Origin: Opitutaceae bacterium
Lineage (GTDB): Bacteria > Verrucomicrobiota > Verrucomicrobiia > Opitutales > Opitutaceae
Reading direction: 5' to 3'
NCBI GenBank assembly: GCA_027485815.1
Contig: JAIXQE010000213.1
Coordinates: 1-62,291, forward strand
DNA length: 62,291 nucleotides
The notes beneath the pieces were generated by a model. It was not told the origin of the DNA and did no database searches. It was given only the letters and a program-made list of their open reading frames with translations. Each line of letters opens with the position of its first letter. The stretch's first letter is position 1. Below, one piece after another: positions 30,686 to 40,024 of the stretch. Position numbers and translations under genes: made by a program.

Positions 30686-31540
30686 GTGCCGTTCAAACGC
30701 TTCACCCAGGCGAACCCGCTCCTGACCCTGGGGCTGATCGTCGCCGCGTGGCTCCTGCTCCCGACGGCGCTCAAGACCCTCGCGCGCGCCAGCTTCTTCG
30801 AACTCACGGCGCCGGTGACCCTCGCCGCCTCCCGGGTGCGCGACCTGCAGGACTTCTGGGCGTTGCGGGCGCGTTCGCGGACGGAGCTGATCGAGGCGGG
30901 CCGGGACCTCGCGCGCGTCAACGCCTCCTTCGAGCTCGCCGTGCAGCAGAACGGGGAACTGCGGGCCGAGGTCGCCCGCCTCGAGGAACTGCTGCGCCTG
31001 CCCCCGCTGCGCGACCACCGGCTGGAGCACGCCCGGGTCGCCCGCCGCGATTTCTCCGGCTGGTGGCAGCGCATCGTGATCCGCAAGGGCCGCGACCACG
31101 GCATCCCCGCCGGCGCCCCGGTGGTCTTCTCCGGGGGCGTCGTCGGCCGCGTCGCCGAGGTCCACGCCACCACGGCCGTCGTGGAGCTGATCAGCAGCCC
31201 GACGATGCGCCTCGCCGGGGTCGTGGAGGGCGACACGCGGCCCATCAGCTTCCAGGGCGGGGTCAACCCGACCCTCGCCCCGCCGCGCGGCGTGGTGGAA
31301 CTGATGCCCCTCGACATCATCGCGAACCCCGCGGCCCCCAAGCGGCTGGTCACGGCGGGCTTCGGCGGCGTATTCCCGCCCGGGCTGACCCTCGGCACCA
31401 TCGTCCGGGCGGACCTCGCCAGCGACGGGCTGTTCAAGTCGGGGGAGGTGGAACTGGATCCCCGCCTCGGCACCCTGACCGAGGTGAGCGTGCTGGTGCC
31501 GGTGGCGCCCCCGCCCGCCCCGGTGCGCCCGGCGCCCTGA
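30686..31540 (+). CDS. mreC: Cell-shape protein MreC
   Basis: 284 residues with a GTG start. One N-terminal membrane helix (about 10-28), a coiled coil (LVQNG-type heptads around residues 70-110, ending EVARLEELLRLPP), then the periplasmic beta-barrel domain with VIRKGRDHGIPAGAPVVFSGGVVGRV. It bridges MreB/MreD and PBP2. The C-terminus is Pro-rich. 56 bp after mreB, 13 bp before mreD. Confidence 0.93.
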   Translation: MPFKRFTQANPLLTLGLIVAAWLLLPTALKTLARASFFELTAPVTLAASRVRDLQDFWALRARSRTELIEAGRDLARVNASFELAVQQNGELRAEVARLEELLRLPPLRDHRLEHARVARRDFSGWWQRIVIRKGRDHGIPAGAPVVFSGGVVGRVAEVHATTAVVELISSPTMRLAGVVEGDTRPISFQGGVNPTLAPPRGVVELMPLDIIANPAAPKRLVTAGFGGVFPPGLTLGTIVRADLASDGLFKSGEVELDPRLGTLTEVSVLVPVAPPPAPVRPAP

Positions 31541-31553
31541 GCCCCCTGCCGCC

Positions 31554-32072
31554 ATGCGCCGCGTGATCATCCTGCTCCTGACCCAGGTGCTCCTGTGGGC
31601 CCTGCTGGCGGAGCTCAACCACGGGCTTTCCGGCTGGCAGGTGCACGTCTTCGGCGGAGCGCTGTTCGTGGTCTACCCGGCCCTCCACCTCGGCCGGGGG
31701 GAAGGCCTGCTCGTGGCCGGCTGGGCGGGACTGCTCTGCGACGCCCACGCGCCGGTGCCCTTCGGGACCCACGGCCTGCTCTTCACCGCCGCCCACCTGC
31801 TCCTGTTCCGCGCCCGCGAACGCGTGCCCCGGAATGATCCGGTCTCCCAGATTCTGGTCGTGCTGTTCACGAACCTCGCGCTGTTCCTCGGTCTCAGCCT
31901 CCTCCGCCTGCCCGCCGCACCGGCACCCGGCGGCGCCTGGGGCCGGCTGCTGCCCGACCTGCTCGCCTCCCAGCTCACGCTCGCCGTCGTGGCCGTCTGG
32001 TTCCTCGCCCTCCAGGACCGGCTGGTGCGGCTCGGCGACGCCTGGGCGGAACTGCGCGGACACCGCGGCTGA
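31554..32072 (+). CDS. mreD: Cell-shape membrane protein MreD
   Basis: 172-residue hydrophobic protein with about five membrane helices, matching MreD in size and position between mreC and mrdA. Sequence conservation is low, as usual: LNHGLSGWQVHVFGGALFVVYPALHLGRGEGLLVAGWAGLLCDA. Works with MreC in the elongasome. Confidence 0.85.
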   Translation: MRRVIILLLTQVLLWALLAELNHGLSGWQVHVFGGALFVVYPALHLGRGEGLLVAGWAGLLCDAHAPVPFGTHGLLFTAAHLLLFRARERVPRNDPVSQILVVLFTNLALFLGLSLLRLPAAPAPGGAWGRLLPDLLASQLTLAVVAVWFLALQDRLVRLGDAWAELRGHRG

Positions 32073-32083
32073 GGATCCCCACC

Positions 32084-34078
32084 GTGGCCGCCCCCTCCTC
32101 CCCCGCCCCGTCCGGCCAGTCCCCCGGGCTCACCATCGAGCAACGGCGGGCCCACGATCCGCGGGTGACCTTCTTCCACCTCGTCGTCGCGACGCTGCTG
32201 GTGGTGCTGGCCGGCGGTCTCGCCTACCAGCAGCTGATCAAGGTCGACGCCCACGCGGAGGCGGAACGCGTGCAGAACCAGCGGCGCATCGTCCACCCGG
32301 GCCCTCGCGGCCAGATCCTCGACCGCGAGGGCCGCATCCTTGCCGGCAACCGGCCCCGCTTCTCCGTCCGGCTCCTGCTCGACGCCCTGCGCCCCGAGAT
32401 CCGCGCGGAGCAGATCCGGATCCGCCGCAACTACCGGCAGCTCGAGGACGCGGCCGCCGGCGACCTGCCCAGCGCGCTCCAGATCCTCCAGATCGCGCGC
32501 GCCACGGTCGTGCAGCGTTACCTGGACCAGGTGAACGCGCTGATCGGGCGCGCGGAGAAGGTCGACGCGCGCGATCTCGACCGCCATTTCGCCCGGGAGC
32601 TCCTCCTGCCGTACACGCTGCTCGACGACCTCGCGCCCGCCGAGTACGCGCGCCTGCTCGAGGGCCTGCCGGTCAACTCCCCCGCGCAGGTGCACACCGC
32701 GAGCGTGCGGCATCACCCCCACGGCTCCGCCGCCGCGCACACGCTCGGCTACGTCGGCACGGGTGACGCGGGCGAGATCGAGGACTTCCCCGGCGGCGAC
32801 CTGCGCACCTTCAAGATGAAGGGCACGGTCGGGCGCGACGGCATCGAGAAGCGCCTCGATGACCAGCTCCAGGGCGAGGCCGGCGGGGCGATCTTCCGCG
32901 TCGATCCGGCGGGCAACCGCATCCACCCCCCGCTCCAGCAGGTGCTCCCGCGCCCGGGTCACGACGTGCGGCTGGCGCTCGACCTCGACCTCCAGTTGGC
33001 CGCCGAGGCCCGGCTCGCCGAGACCGAGATGGCCGGCGCCGCCGTCGCGCTGGACGTCCGCACCGGCGAGGTGCTGGTGCTCGCCAGCAAACCGGACTAC
33101 GACCTGAACACGTTCTCGCCGCGCCTCGGCGGCGCCGCCGCGGCCGACATCACCGCCCGCGGCGCCTGGTTCAAGCGCGCCATCCAGGGCGTCTACAAGC
33201 CAGGCTCCACCTTCAAGATCCTGACCGCCGTCGCCGGCCTGCGCGCCGGCACCCTCGATCCGGCGGCCACCATCAGTTGCGGTGGGTCGCTGCGGGTCGG
33301 CGCCCGTTCGTTCTCGTGCCACGACGGCACCGCCCACGGCGAGGTGGACCTCGTCACCGCCGTCACCAAGAGCTGCAACGTGTACTTTTACCGGGCGGGC
33401 CTCGAGATGGGGCCGGAGGTGCTCGCCCGCGAGGCCCGCCGCTTCCACCTCGACCAGCCGACGGGGATCGAGCTGCCCGACGAGACGCGCCGGATGATCA
33501 TCCCGGACCCGGCCTGGAAGCGGCGCCTCACCGGCGAGGGCTGGGTCGGCGGCGACACCGCGCAGCTCGCGATCGGCCAGGGGTTCGTCGACGTCACCCC
33601 GCTGCAGATGGCCTGCTTCGCGGCCTCGATCGCGCGCGATGAGGTCTGGACCCAGCCCTACCTGCTGCACGACCCGGCGCGCCTCCCGCAGCGGCACGAG
33701 GGGATCGGGCTGACGGCGACGCAGCGGGCGGCGCTGCTGCGGGGGATGGAGCAGGTGACGCAGCGGCCGCACGGGACGGCGCGCATCTTCCAGGATCCGC
33801 GCGTGCTGGCGCCGCTGCCCGGGCTGCGGTTGGCGGCGAAGACGGGCACCGCGCAGAAGCAGGATCCGAAGGGGATGATCAACTTCGCCTGGCTGATCGC
33901 CTTCGCGCCGGTCGAGGATCCGCGCATCGCGGTCGCGGTGGCGATCGAGGGCGACACCCCGGGCGAGGAGACGGGCGGCGGCCGGTACGCGAGCCCCGTG
34001 GCCCACGCGATCTTCAAGGCGTGGTTGGAGAAGCGGAACCGCCCGCCCGGCCTGCCGGTGCAGTTCCGGAACGGTTGA
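32084..34078 (+). CDS. mrdA: Penicillin-binding protein 2 (peptidoglycan transpeptidase)
   Basis: 664 residues, GTG start. One N-terminal membrane helix (about 31-47), the dimerisation domain beginning PGPRGQILDREGRILAGN, then the transpeptidase domain: active-site STFK in YKPGSTFKILTA, SCN motif in VTKSCNVYFY, and KTGTAQ. Cross-links lateral-wall peptidoglycan. rodA, often next to mrdA, is not here. The last 65 bp overlap the 3' end of the convergent transglutaminase gene. Confidence 0.95.
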   Translation: MAAPSSPAPSGQSPGLTIEQRRAHDPRVTFFHLVVATLLVVLAGGLAYQQLIKVDAHAEAERVQNQRRIVHPGPRGQILDREGRILAGNRPRFSVRLLLDALRPEIRAEQIRIRRNYRQLEDAAAGDLPSALQILQIARATVVQRYLDQVNALIGRAEKVDARDLDRHFARELLLPYTLLDDLAPAEYARLLEGLPVNSPAQVHTASVRHHPHGSAAAHTLGYVGTGDAGEIEDFPGGDLRTFKMKGTVGRDGIEKRLDDQLQGEAGGAIFRVDPAGNRIHPPLQQVLPRPGHDVRLALDLDLQLAAEARLAETEMAGAAVALDVRTGEVLVLASKPDYDLNTFSPRLGGAAAADITARGAWFKRAIQGVYKPGSTFKILTAVAGLRAGTLDPAATISCGGSLRVGARSFSCHDGTAHGEVDLVTAVTKSCNVYFYRAGLEMGPEVLAREARRFHLDQPTGIELPDETRRMIIPDPAWKRRLTGEGWVGGDTAQLAIGQGFVDVTPLQMACFAASIARDEVWTQPYLLHDPARLPQRHEGIGLTATQRAALLRGMEQVTQRPHGTARIFQDPRVLAPLPGLRLAAKTGTAQKQDPKGMINFAWLIAFAPVEDPRIAVAVAIEGDTPGEETGGGRYASPVAHAIFKAWLEKRNRPPGLPVQFRNG

Positions 34079-36278
34079 TCCGCGCCGATCGACCCGGCGG
34101 CCGCCGCAGCCGCCGGGCTCGCTGGAAAATCGCGGCCGGATCCGGCCAGCTCGCCGCCGCGCCGAAGCGCAGCCGCTGCAGTTGCGCGACCACCGCCGTC
34201 CGCTCCGGATCGTCCGCCGCCGCCGGTTCCAGGCGGCCCAGCCAGCGCCCGGCCTCCCGACGCACCGCGGCCTCGCGTCCGCTCCGCCCGGGCCCGCCCC
34301 GGACGTTCCAGCGGGCGCGGCGCCAGAGGAGCACCAGCAGCAGCCCACCCGCGGCACCCCCGCCCGCGGCGGCCAGCCGGCCCGCGTCCCACGGCGCCCG
34401 CCACCACGCCGCCGCCTGCCCGAGGGAGGCGCGCGCCGCGTCCCGCCCCCCGCGGAACCACGCCGCCGCCGCGGCCAGCAATCCGCGGGCCGACTCCACC
34501 TGCGAGCGCTGGTCGAAGCTCACGATCCGGCGGTACCAGAAGACGCGCAGGCTGTCCCAGCGCGCCTCCCAGCTCCGGTCCGGGCGGGCCGCCACCGCGG
34601 CGGCCAGTTCCGGGCCCGCCCCCGCGTCCGCCGCCGGCGAGGCGAGGGGATCGACCCGGCGCCAGCCGCCCGCGGCCTCGTCGAACAGCTCCGCCCAGGC
34701 GTGGGCGTCGGAGTTGCGCACCGTCAGGCTGTGCGAGTAGCCGTTCCAGCTGCCGCCGCGGAAGCCGGTGACCAGCCGCGCCGGGAAGCCGGCCGCGCGC
34801 GCCAGCAGCACGAAGGAACCGGCGAAGAGCTCGCAGTGCCCCGCCTCGCGGGACCGCAGCCAGCGGACGACCGGATCGCCCGCGCCGGGGGGAATCGCCG
34901 GGGAAAGCGTGTAGCCATGCCGTTCACGCAGCCACGCGGAGGCCCGGCGCGCGAACTCGGCGGCCCCGCCCTCGTTCCCGCCCAGTTCCTCCACCACCTG
35001 GCGGAGCAGGAGCCGGTCCCGCACGCTCCCGGGCAGCGCGGCCTGCAGGGAGGCGCCGGGCTCCGGTCCCCGCTCGCGCCGCTCCCAGCGGGCGAGGAAG
35101 GCCGGATCGGGCAGGACGAGGCCGGGCCGGAAGCCGTCGACGCGGAACGCCAGCATCGCCACGGGATCCTCGCGCAGCGCCAGCAGCGCGAGCGGCGCGG
35201 AGGCGCGGAAGGTCTGGCGTTCCCGGAACCGCAGGCGTTCGTACGGGCCCAGCAGCGGCAGGTGGCGGCCCACCCCCGCCTCGAGGTAGAGCGTCCACGC
35301 CGTGGTGCGGGCCTCCCCGCCGCGGGCGTCCCCCGGTTGCAGCGCGGCCAGCCGCTCGGGCCCGAATTGCGCGCGGAGGCCGGAGGACAGGCGGAAGGTG
35401 CCATCCACGTACTCATCGAGCACGATCATCCGCCAATAAAGGTCCGCCGGCACCGCGGCGGGATCATCCACATCGACGGTCAGCGCCACCCCCTGATCGA
35501 GCTGGATGGCGGACACCTCGCCGAGTTGCACGGAATCGCTGAAGCCGGACTTGGCCTTCTTGGTGATCACCCGGTTGAGGAAGAGGCCGCTTTCCAGCTG
35601 GAACCGCGGCAGGGCGAGGAAGACCAGCGTGGTCCCGGCGACCAGCAGCAGGAAGGATCCGCCCGCCAGCAGCGCGAACCGGGGGTCGAGCACCGCGAAC
35701 CAGCGCCGGAAGCGGGCGCGCCAGCCCCCTTGCCGGACCCACGCGGGCACGCTCCGCACGTCCGCCACGCCCGTCCCCTCCGGCGGGCCCCCGCCGGCCT
35801 CGAGCGTCAACACCAGCAGCAGGCCGAGGGCGCAGGCACCGTAGAGCAGCAGGTGCACCGCGAAGGTCGGCGACACCGAGAGCACGCCCGCCACGATGAC
35901 CAGGAACAGGCCAAGCACGATCAGCTGCAGGTCCTCGCGCCGGCCCCGGTAGCCGAGGTTCCGGTAGGTGAGCAGCAGGATGTCGAGGCGCACCAGCGAG
36001 GGCAGCAGCTCGAGGTCCAGCCAGAGGTCGAGGGCGAAGCAGCCGAGGATGACGGGAAACGCGAGCGTGTGCACCACCCGGGGCACGCGCGAGGGCAGGC
36101 GCGGGCGGAGCAGCACCGCGAGCGTGACCACCGCGGCGAAGGGCATCAGCAGCCCCGCGTCGACGTCGGTGTAGAGGACGGTGCTGATGCCGAGCAGCGA
36201 GAGCAGCCCGCCGAGGAGCCAGCGCAGCGGCGGGAGGTCGGCGGGGTCGAGCCGCGGGCGGGGGGCGTTCCGGCTCAT
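34014..36278 (-). CDS. Transglutaminase-like membrane protein (TgpA/DUF3488 type)
   Basis: 754 residues. The N-terminal third has about six membrane helices (DUF3488-like). The periplasmic part holds a transglutaminase-like core with the triad in REAGHCELFAGSF (Cys), NSDAHAWAEL (His) and RVDPL (Asp). One further helix near residue 630 precedes a cytoplasmic DUF4129-like tail. Such proteins form operons with MoxR and DUF58 proteins, as here. Start is the Met of MSRNAPRP, overlapping the DUF58 stop by 4 bp. The 3' end overlaps mrdA by 65 bp on the opposite strand. Confidence 0.9.
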   Translation of the reverse strand: MSRNAPRPRLDPADLPPLRWLLGGLLSLLGISTVLYTDVDAGLLMPFAAVVTLAVLLRPRLPSRVPRVVHTLAFPVILGCFALDLWLDLELLPSLVRLDILLLTYRNLGYRGRREDLQLIVLGLFLVIVAGVLSVSPTFAVHLLLYGACALGLLLVLTLEAGGGPPEGTGVADVRSVPAWVRQGGWRARFRRWFAVLDPRFALLAGGSFLLLVAGTTLVFLALPRFQLESGLFLNRVITKKAKSGFSDSVQLGEVSAIQLDQGVALTVDVDDPAAVPADLYWRMIVLDEYVDGTFRLSSGLRAQFGPERLAALQPGDARGGEARTTAWTLYLEAGVGRHLPLLGPYERLRFRERQTFRASAPLALLALREDPVAMLAFRVDGFRPGLVLPDPAFLARWERRERGPEPGASLQAALPGSVRDRLLLRQVVEELGGNEGGAAEFARRASAWLRERHGYTLSPAIPPGAGDPVVRWLRSREAGHCELFAGSFVLLARAAGFPARLVTGFRGGSWNGYSHSLTVRNSDAHAWAELFDEAAGGWRRVDPLASPAADAGAGPELAAAVAARPDRSWEARWDSLRVFWYRRIVSFDQRSQVESARGLLAAAAAWFRGGRDAARASLGQAAAWWRAPWDAGRLAAAGGGAAGGLLLVLLWRRARWNVRGGPGRSGREAAVRREAGRWLGRLEPAAADDPERTAVVAQLQRLRFGAAASWPDPAAIFQRARRLRRPPGRSARINRSGTAPAGRAGGSASPTTP

Positions 36279-37474
36279 GCGACGGCGAGCCTTTCCCGTC
36301 CCGCCCACGCGATCACGCCGCGCGCCCCGTCCGGCGTGAACGTCACGCTCTCCCCACCTCCGGGGCCGGGAGGCATCGGCGGCCCCGGTTCGGCCAGCGC
36401 GAGACAATCCAGCGCGCGTTCGAGGTCGCTCAGCCGGCGCACGGCGAAGGCGGGACCGGTCCCGAGGGCGAACGACTGCAGCCGGCCCCGACGATAGAAG
36501 TCCTCGGCGAGCGCCGCGGCCACGCTGAGCAGCAGCTCGAACTGCGCCGGCCGCGGCCAGCGCGCCGCCTCGGTGCACACGCGCAGGGCGTAGCCCTCCG
36601 CGGCCTCGGCGGCGGGCTGGCGGACCAGCAGCGAACCGGTGCGCGCGGTGGCCTTCCAGTGCACCTGGCGCGGCGAGTCCCCCGGGCGGTAGGCGCGGAG
36701 CGCAAGGAGGTCCGCCCCCACGCCCGCGCGGGGGCGGGGCCGACCCTCGGGCCGCCGCCGCGCGAAGCCCGCGCCCACCAGCCGTGGCTCGGCCGGCGCG
36801 GGCCAGACGATCGTCTCCACCGCGAGCGCGGGGCTCAGCTCGCGCCGCAGCAGGCCGAAGGGAAACGCGGAGACCACGCGGCGCAGTTCGATCCGCAGGC
36901 GGCCCCGGCGCGCCGGCCGGACGTCCCACGCCACTTCCGCCCCCGCACCCGGATCCAGCCGTCCGGCCAGCGCCACCCGGCCGATCGAGGGCGCTTCGCC
37001 GCCCGCACCCGGCCGCAGCCGCGCCGGCAGGTCCACCGCGCCCTCGCCCCCGGCGGGAACCGCCCGGGCCGCGAATTCAAAGCCCACGCACCGCACCGGC
37101 AGGAAGCGGCCCGCGTGGCGCAACTCCAGCGGCACCACGGCGTCCTGCCCCGCCCGCAACGCCCGCGGCGGGCGCACTCGCCAACGCAGCCCCCGCAGGT
37201 TCAGCCAGCCCAGCAGGCCGCCGAGCACGAGGCTCGTGAGCAGCAGCGCGACGGTGATGAACAGGATGTTGCTCGCGGAGCCGTAGGCCGCCGCGGTGAG
37301 GCCCGCGCACAGCACCCCGAGCACCGCGCCGGGGGGCGTGGGGACGACGCGGTTGCCGCGCGGCGGACACAGCAGCGACCAGAGCAGGCGGCGCCACGTG
37401 AAGCCGGGCCGCCGGCCGGGACCCCGCGGGCCCTCCCAGCCTTCACCCCCGGGGAACTGGGCCTCGGGCGCCAC
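36275..37474 (-). CDS. DUF58 domain protein
   Basis: 399 residues, GTG start. Two membrane helices (about 46-90), a beta-sandwich-like region and the DUF58 signature LRAYRPGDSPRQVHWKATARTGSLLVRQ. DUF58 proteins carry a von Willebrand A-like fold and act with MoxR ATPases in envelope stress or assembly. Lies 6 bp after moxR and overlaps the transglutaminase gene by 4 bp. Confidence 0.92.
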   Translation of the reverse strand: MAPEAQFPGGEGWEGPRGPGRRPGFTWRRLLWSLLCPPRGNRVVPTPPGAVLGVLCAGLTAAAYGSASNILFITVALLLTSLVLGGLLGWLNLRGLRWRVRPPRALRAGQDAVVPLELRHAGRFLPVRCVGFEFAARAVPAGGEGAVDLPARLRPGAGGEAPSIGRVALAGRLDPGAGAEVAWDVRPARRGRLRIELRRVVSAFPFGLLRRELSPALAVETIVWPAPAEPRLVGAGFARRRPEGRPRPRAGVGADLLALRAYRPGDSPRQVHWKATARTGSLLVRQPAAEAAEGYALRVCTEAARWPRPAQFELLLSVAAALAEDFYRRGRLQSFALGTGPAFAVRRLSDLERALDCLALAEPGPPMPPGPGGGESVTFTPDGARGVIAWAGRERLAVA

Positions 37475-37480
37475 GGCGCG

Positions 37481-38452
37481 TCACTCCGGCCGGGCCACCG
37501 CGGCCAGGATGCGCCGCAAAGCCGCCTCGACCGCCCGCGTGTCCTCCGCGGGATCGCCCGACGGCCGCAGCGGCGCGAGCCGGTGCGCGAACACGAACGG
37601 CGCCAGGGCGGCGACGTCCTCCGGGAGCACGAAATCCCGCCCCGCCACCAGCGCCCGCGCCTGCGCCGCCTGCCGGAGGGCCACGCCCGCGCGCACGCTC
37701 ACGCCGTGGCGGAACTCGGGCTCCGCCCGCGTGGCGCCGACCAGCCGCAGGATGTAGTCGAGCACCGTGTCCTCCACAAAGACCTCCCCGACCAGGGCCT
37801 GCAGCTCCAGCACCTCCGCCCGGCTCGCGACCGGGTTGAGCGCGATCGCGTCGTAACCGCCGCGGGCCCGGCGCAGCACCTCGCGCTCGTCGGCCGGGTC
37901 GGGATAACCCATCCGCAGCCGGAGCAGGAACCGGTCCATCTGGCTTTCCGGCAGCGGGAAGGTGCCCTCGAAATCCAGGGGGTTCTGCGTGGCGAACACC
38001 ATGAAGGGCGACCCCACCGCGTGCGTCTCCCCGTCGACGCTCACCCGCGCGCGATCCATCACCTCGAGCAGCGCCGACTGGGTCTTCGGGGTGGCGCGGT
38101 TGATCTCGTCCGCCAGCACGATGTGGGCGAAGACCGGACCCGGCTTGAAGACGAAGGTCCGCATCGTCTCGTCGTACACCGCCACGCCGGTGACGTCGCC
38201 GGGCAGCAGGTCGCTGGTGAACTGGATCCGCGAGAACGTGCAGTCCATCGAGCGCGCAAGCGAGTACGCGAGGGTGGTCTTGCCGACGCCGGGAAGATCC
38301 TCGAGCAGGACGTGCCCGCCGGCGGCGAGGCCCGTGAGGACGAGGTCGATGACGCCGTCCTTGCCGCGAATGGTCTCGCGCATGTTGGCACGGAGGCGGT
38401 CGAGCACCACCCGGGCCTGCTCCATCCGCGGGGCGGCGACGAAATCACTCAT
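37481..38452 (-). CDS. MoxR-family AAA+ ATPase
   Basis: 323 residues. Walker A is LEDLPGVGKTTLAYSLA, Walker B FAHIVLADEINRATPKTQSALLEVM, sensor FATQNPLDFEGTFPLPESQMDRFLL; the C-terminal lid domain follows. MoxR ATPases work as chaperone-like partners of DUF58/VWA proteins. First gene of a three-gene operon (moxR, DUF58, transglutaminase). Confidence 0.95.
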   Translation of the reverse strand: MSDFVAAPRMEQARVVLDRLRANMRETIRGKDGVIDLVLTGLAAGGHVLLEDLPGVGKTTLAYSLARSMDCTFSRIQFTSDLLPGDVTGVAVYDETMRTFVFKPGPVFAHIVLADEINRATPKTQSALLEVMDRARVSVDGETHAVGSPFMVFATQNPLDFEGTFPLPESQMDRFLLRLRMGYPDPADEREVLRRARGGYDAIALNPVASRAEVLELQALVGEVFVEDTVLDYILRLVGATRAEPEFRHGVSVRAGVALRQAAQARALVAGRDFVLPEDVAALAPFVFAHRLAPLRPSGDPAEDTRAVEAALRRILAAVARPE

Positions 38453-38516
38453 GGGGCGAACCTAGCCGCCCCGGCGCCCCGGGCAAAGGGGTTTTGTACG
38501 CCGGGCCGCCGTAGAA

Positions 38517-39236
38517 CTACCCAGCGTCGGGGACGTCCGGGCCGAGCAGTTCGAGCAGGCGGGTGAAGAGGCGGTTGACGCGCGCCTGGTTCTCGCGGAC
38601 GAGCGCGCGGAAGGCGTCGAAGTCGATCGAGGTGCCCTCGAGGCCGTTGGCGTAGTTGTCGATGAGCGCGAGGCTATTGTACCCGATGCCCAGCTCGGTG
38701 CACAGGTCCGCCTCGTGGGCCGCGGTCATCCCGACCACGTCGCCCCACGCGCGGATGATGCGCACCTCGGCCTTGGTCTCGAAGCGGGGGCCGCGCATCT
38801 GCACGTAGACCTTGCCGGGGTGGATCACGAACTCGGGGGCCAGCTCCCGCACCAGCCGCGGGATGAGGGCGTTGGCGATGCCGGGGGCGCCCCCGCGCAG
38901 CTCGGTGTCGAAGTAGGTGGCCGGGCCCTGCTGGAGCGCGACGTAGTCCGAGCACGAGACCATCGTGCCGGGCGGCAGCTCCGGGCGGAGGGAGCCGACG
39001 GAATTGAGGGACAGCACCTGGCGGAAGCCGAGGTCCGCAACCGCGGCGAGGTTCGCGCGGTAATTGATCGAGTGCGGCGGCAGGGGGACGCCGAAGCCGT
39101 GGCGGTTCAGCAACACGTGGTCGCCCCGCCGCCGGAAGGAGACGGGGCCGTATTTGGTCTCGACGGTCTCCACCGGCCAGGCCGAGAACAGGGGGGAGTT
39201 GACGATGCTCGTGCCACTGATGAACGCGACCCGCAT
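38517..39236 (-). CDS. MTAP/PNP-family nucleoside phosphorylase
   Basis: 239-residue phosphorylase of the methylthioadenosine phosphorylase family. Motifs: VLLNRHGFGVPLPPHSINYRANL, LNSVGSLRPELPPGTMV, YVQMRGPRFETKAEVR, and GMTAAHEADLCTELGIGYNSLALIDNYANG, which replaces the usual MTTxPE segment. Cleaves a purine nucleoside (methylthioadenosine, methylthioinosine or guanosine) with phosphate in the cytosol; the substrate cannot be decided. Start at MRVAFISGTS; longer frames run into the divergent gene. Confidence 0.85.
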   Translation of the reverse strand: MRVAFISGTSIVNSPLFSAWPVETVETKYGPVSFRRRGDHVLLNRHGFGVPLPPHSINYRANLAAVADLGFRQVLSLNSVGSLRPELPPGTMVSCSDYVALQQGPATYFDTELRGGAPGIANALIPRLVRELAPEFVIHPGKVYVQMRGPRFETKAEVRIIRAWGDVVGMTAAHEADLCTELGIGYNSLALIDNYANGLEGTSIDFDAFRALVRENQARVNRLFTRLLELLGPDVPDAG

Positions 39237-39264
39237 CACGACACTCACCACGGCGGCGGCGGGA

Positions 39265-40020
39265 ATGACAACGCGAAAAGCCCCCGTCGCGCGGGTGGCG
39301 GCGGGGCTCGCCCTCGTGCTCGCCTGGGCATCCGGTTGCGCCACCCCTGGCCCCCTGCACCGCTACGCGCACGCGCCGGGGCAGGCGGACCGCGTCGCGG
39401 ACCTCGGCCCGGCGGGCGCGGGCGAGGTCCCCAGCCTGCTCGCGCCGGGAGAGCGCGTGACCGGACTCGCCTACGATCCGTTCACCGACCACCTCTTCCT
39501 GCGCCTTGCGCCGGGCGACCGCATCCGGGTGGTCGACCGCCCGGCCCGCCGCCTGAAGCGCGAGCTCGAGCTGCCGGGCGCGACCGGCGGCGGCGACCTC
39601 GCCGTGCGGCCACGCAGCGGCCACCTCTTCCTGCTCACCGGCCCCGCGGGCGAGGTCGCGGAACACACCCGGCTGGGCCGGCCCGTGCGGCGTTTCACGC
39701 TGGAGGGCGTCGCGGACGCGCCGCGCGGCCTCGCCCTCGATGCGACGCGTGACGAGCTGGTGGTGCTCGCGGCGGATGGCCGCACCGTCTCCCGGCACGA
39801 CCTCGCGGGCCGCCGCCGGGGCGAGCTGCGCCTCGCCGCCACCGCCGCCGGCCCCCTCGCGTGCGACGGGGAAACGGGCGAGTTCCACGCCGTGCTGACG
39901 GGGGAGGCGGGGGAGGTCGGCGTCTTCGGCCCGGACGGGGCGCGGCGCGGGACCTGGTCCGCCGGCGGTCCCGGCGCCATGATCGACCTCGGCCCCCGCT
40001 CCTTCCTGCGCGTGTTCTGA
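39265..40020 (+). CDS. Putative lipoprotein with beta-propeller-like repeats
   Basis: 251 residues with a lipoprotein signal (RVAAGLALVLAWASGC). The mature part has repeated strand-rich segments (LAYDPFTDHLFLRLAPGDRIRVVDR, AVRPRSGHLFLLTGPAGEVAEH, LALDATRDELVVLAADGRTVSRHD) about 45 residues apart, like NHL or SMP-30-type propeller blades. Envelope location inferred; function unknown. Start chosen just before the signal peptide, 28 bp from the divergent phosphorylase start. Confidence 0.75.
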   Translation: MTTRKAPVARVAAGLALVLAWASGCATPGPLHRYAHAPGQADRVADLGPAGAGEVPSLLAPGERVTGLAYDPFTDHLFLRLAPGDRIRVVDRPARRLKRELELPGATGGGDLAVRPRSGHLFLLTGPAGEVAEHTRLGRPVRRFTLEGVADAPRGLALDATRDELVVLAADGRTVSRHDLAGRRRGELRLAATAAGPLACDGETGEFHAVLTGEAGEVGVFGPDGARRGTWSAGGPGAMIDLGPRSFLRVF

Positions 40021-40024
40021 CCTC

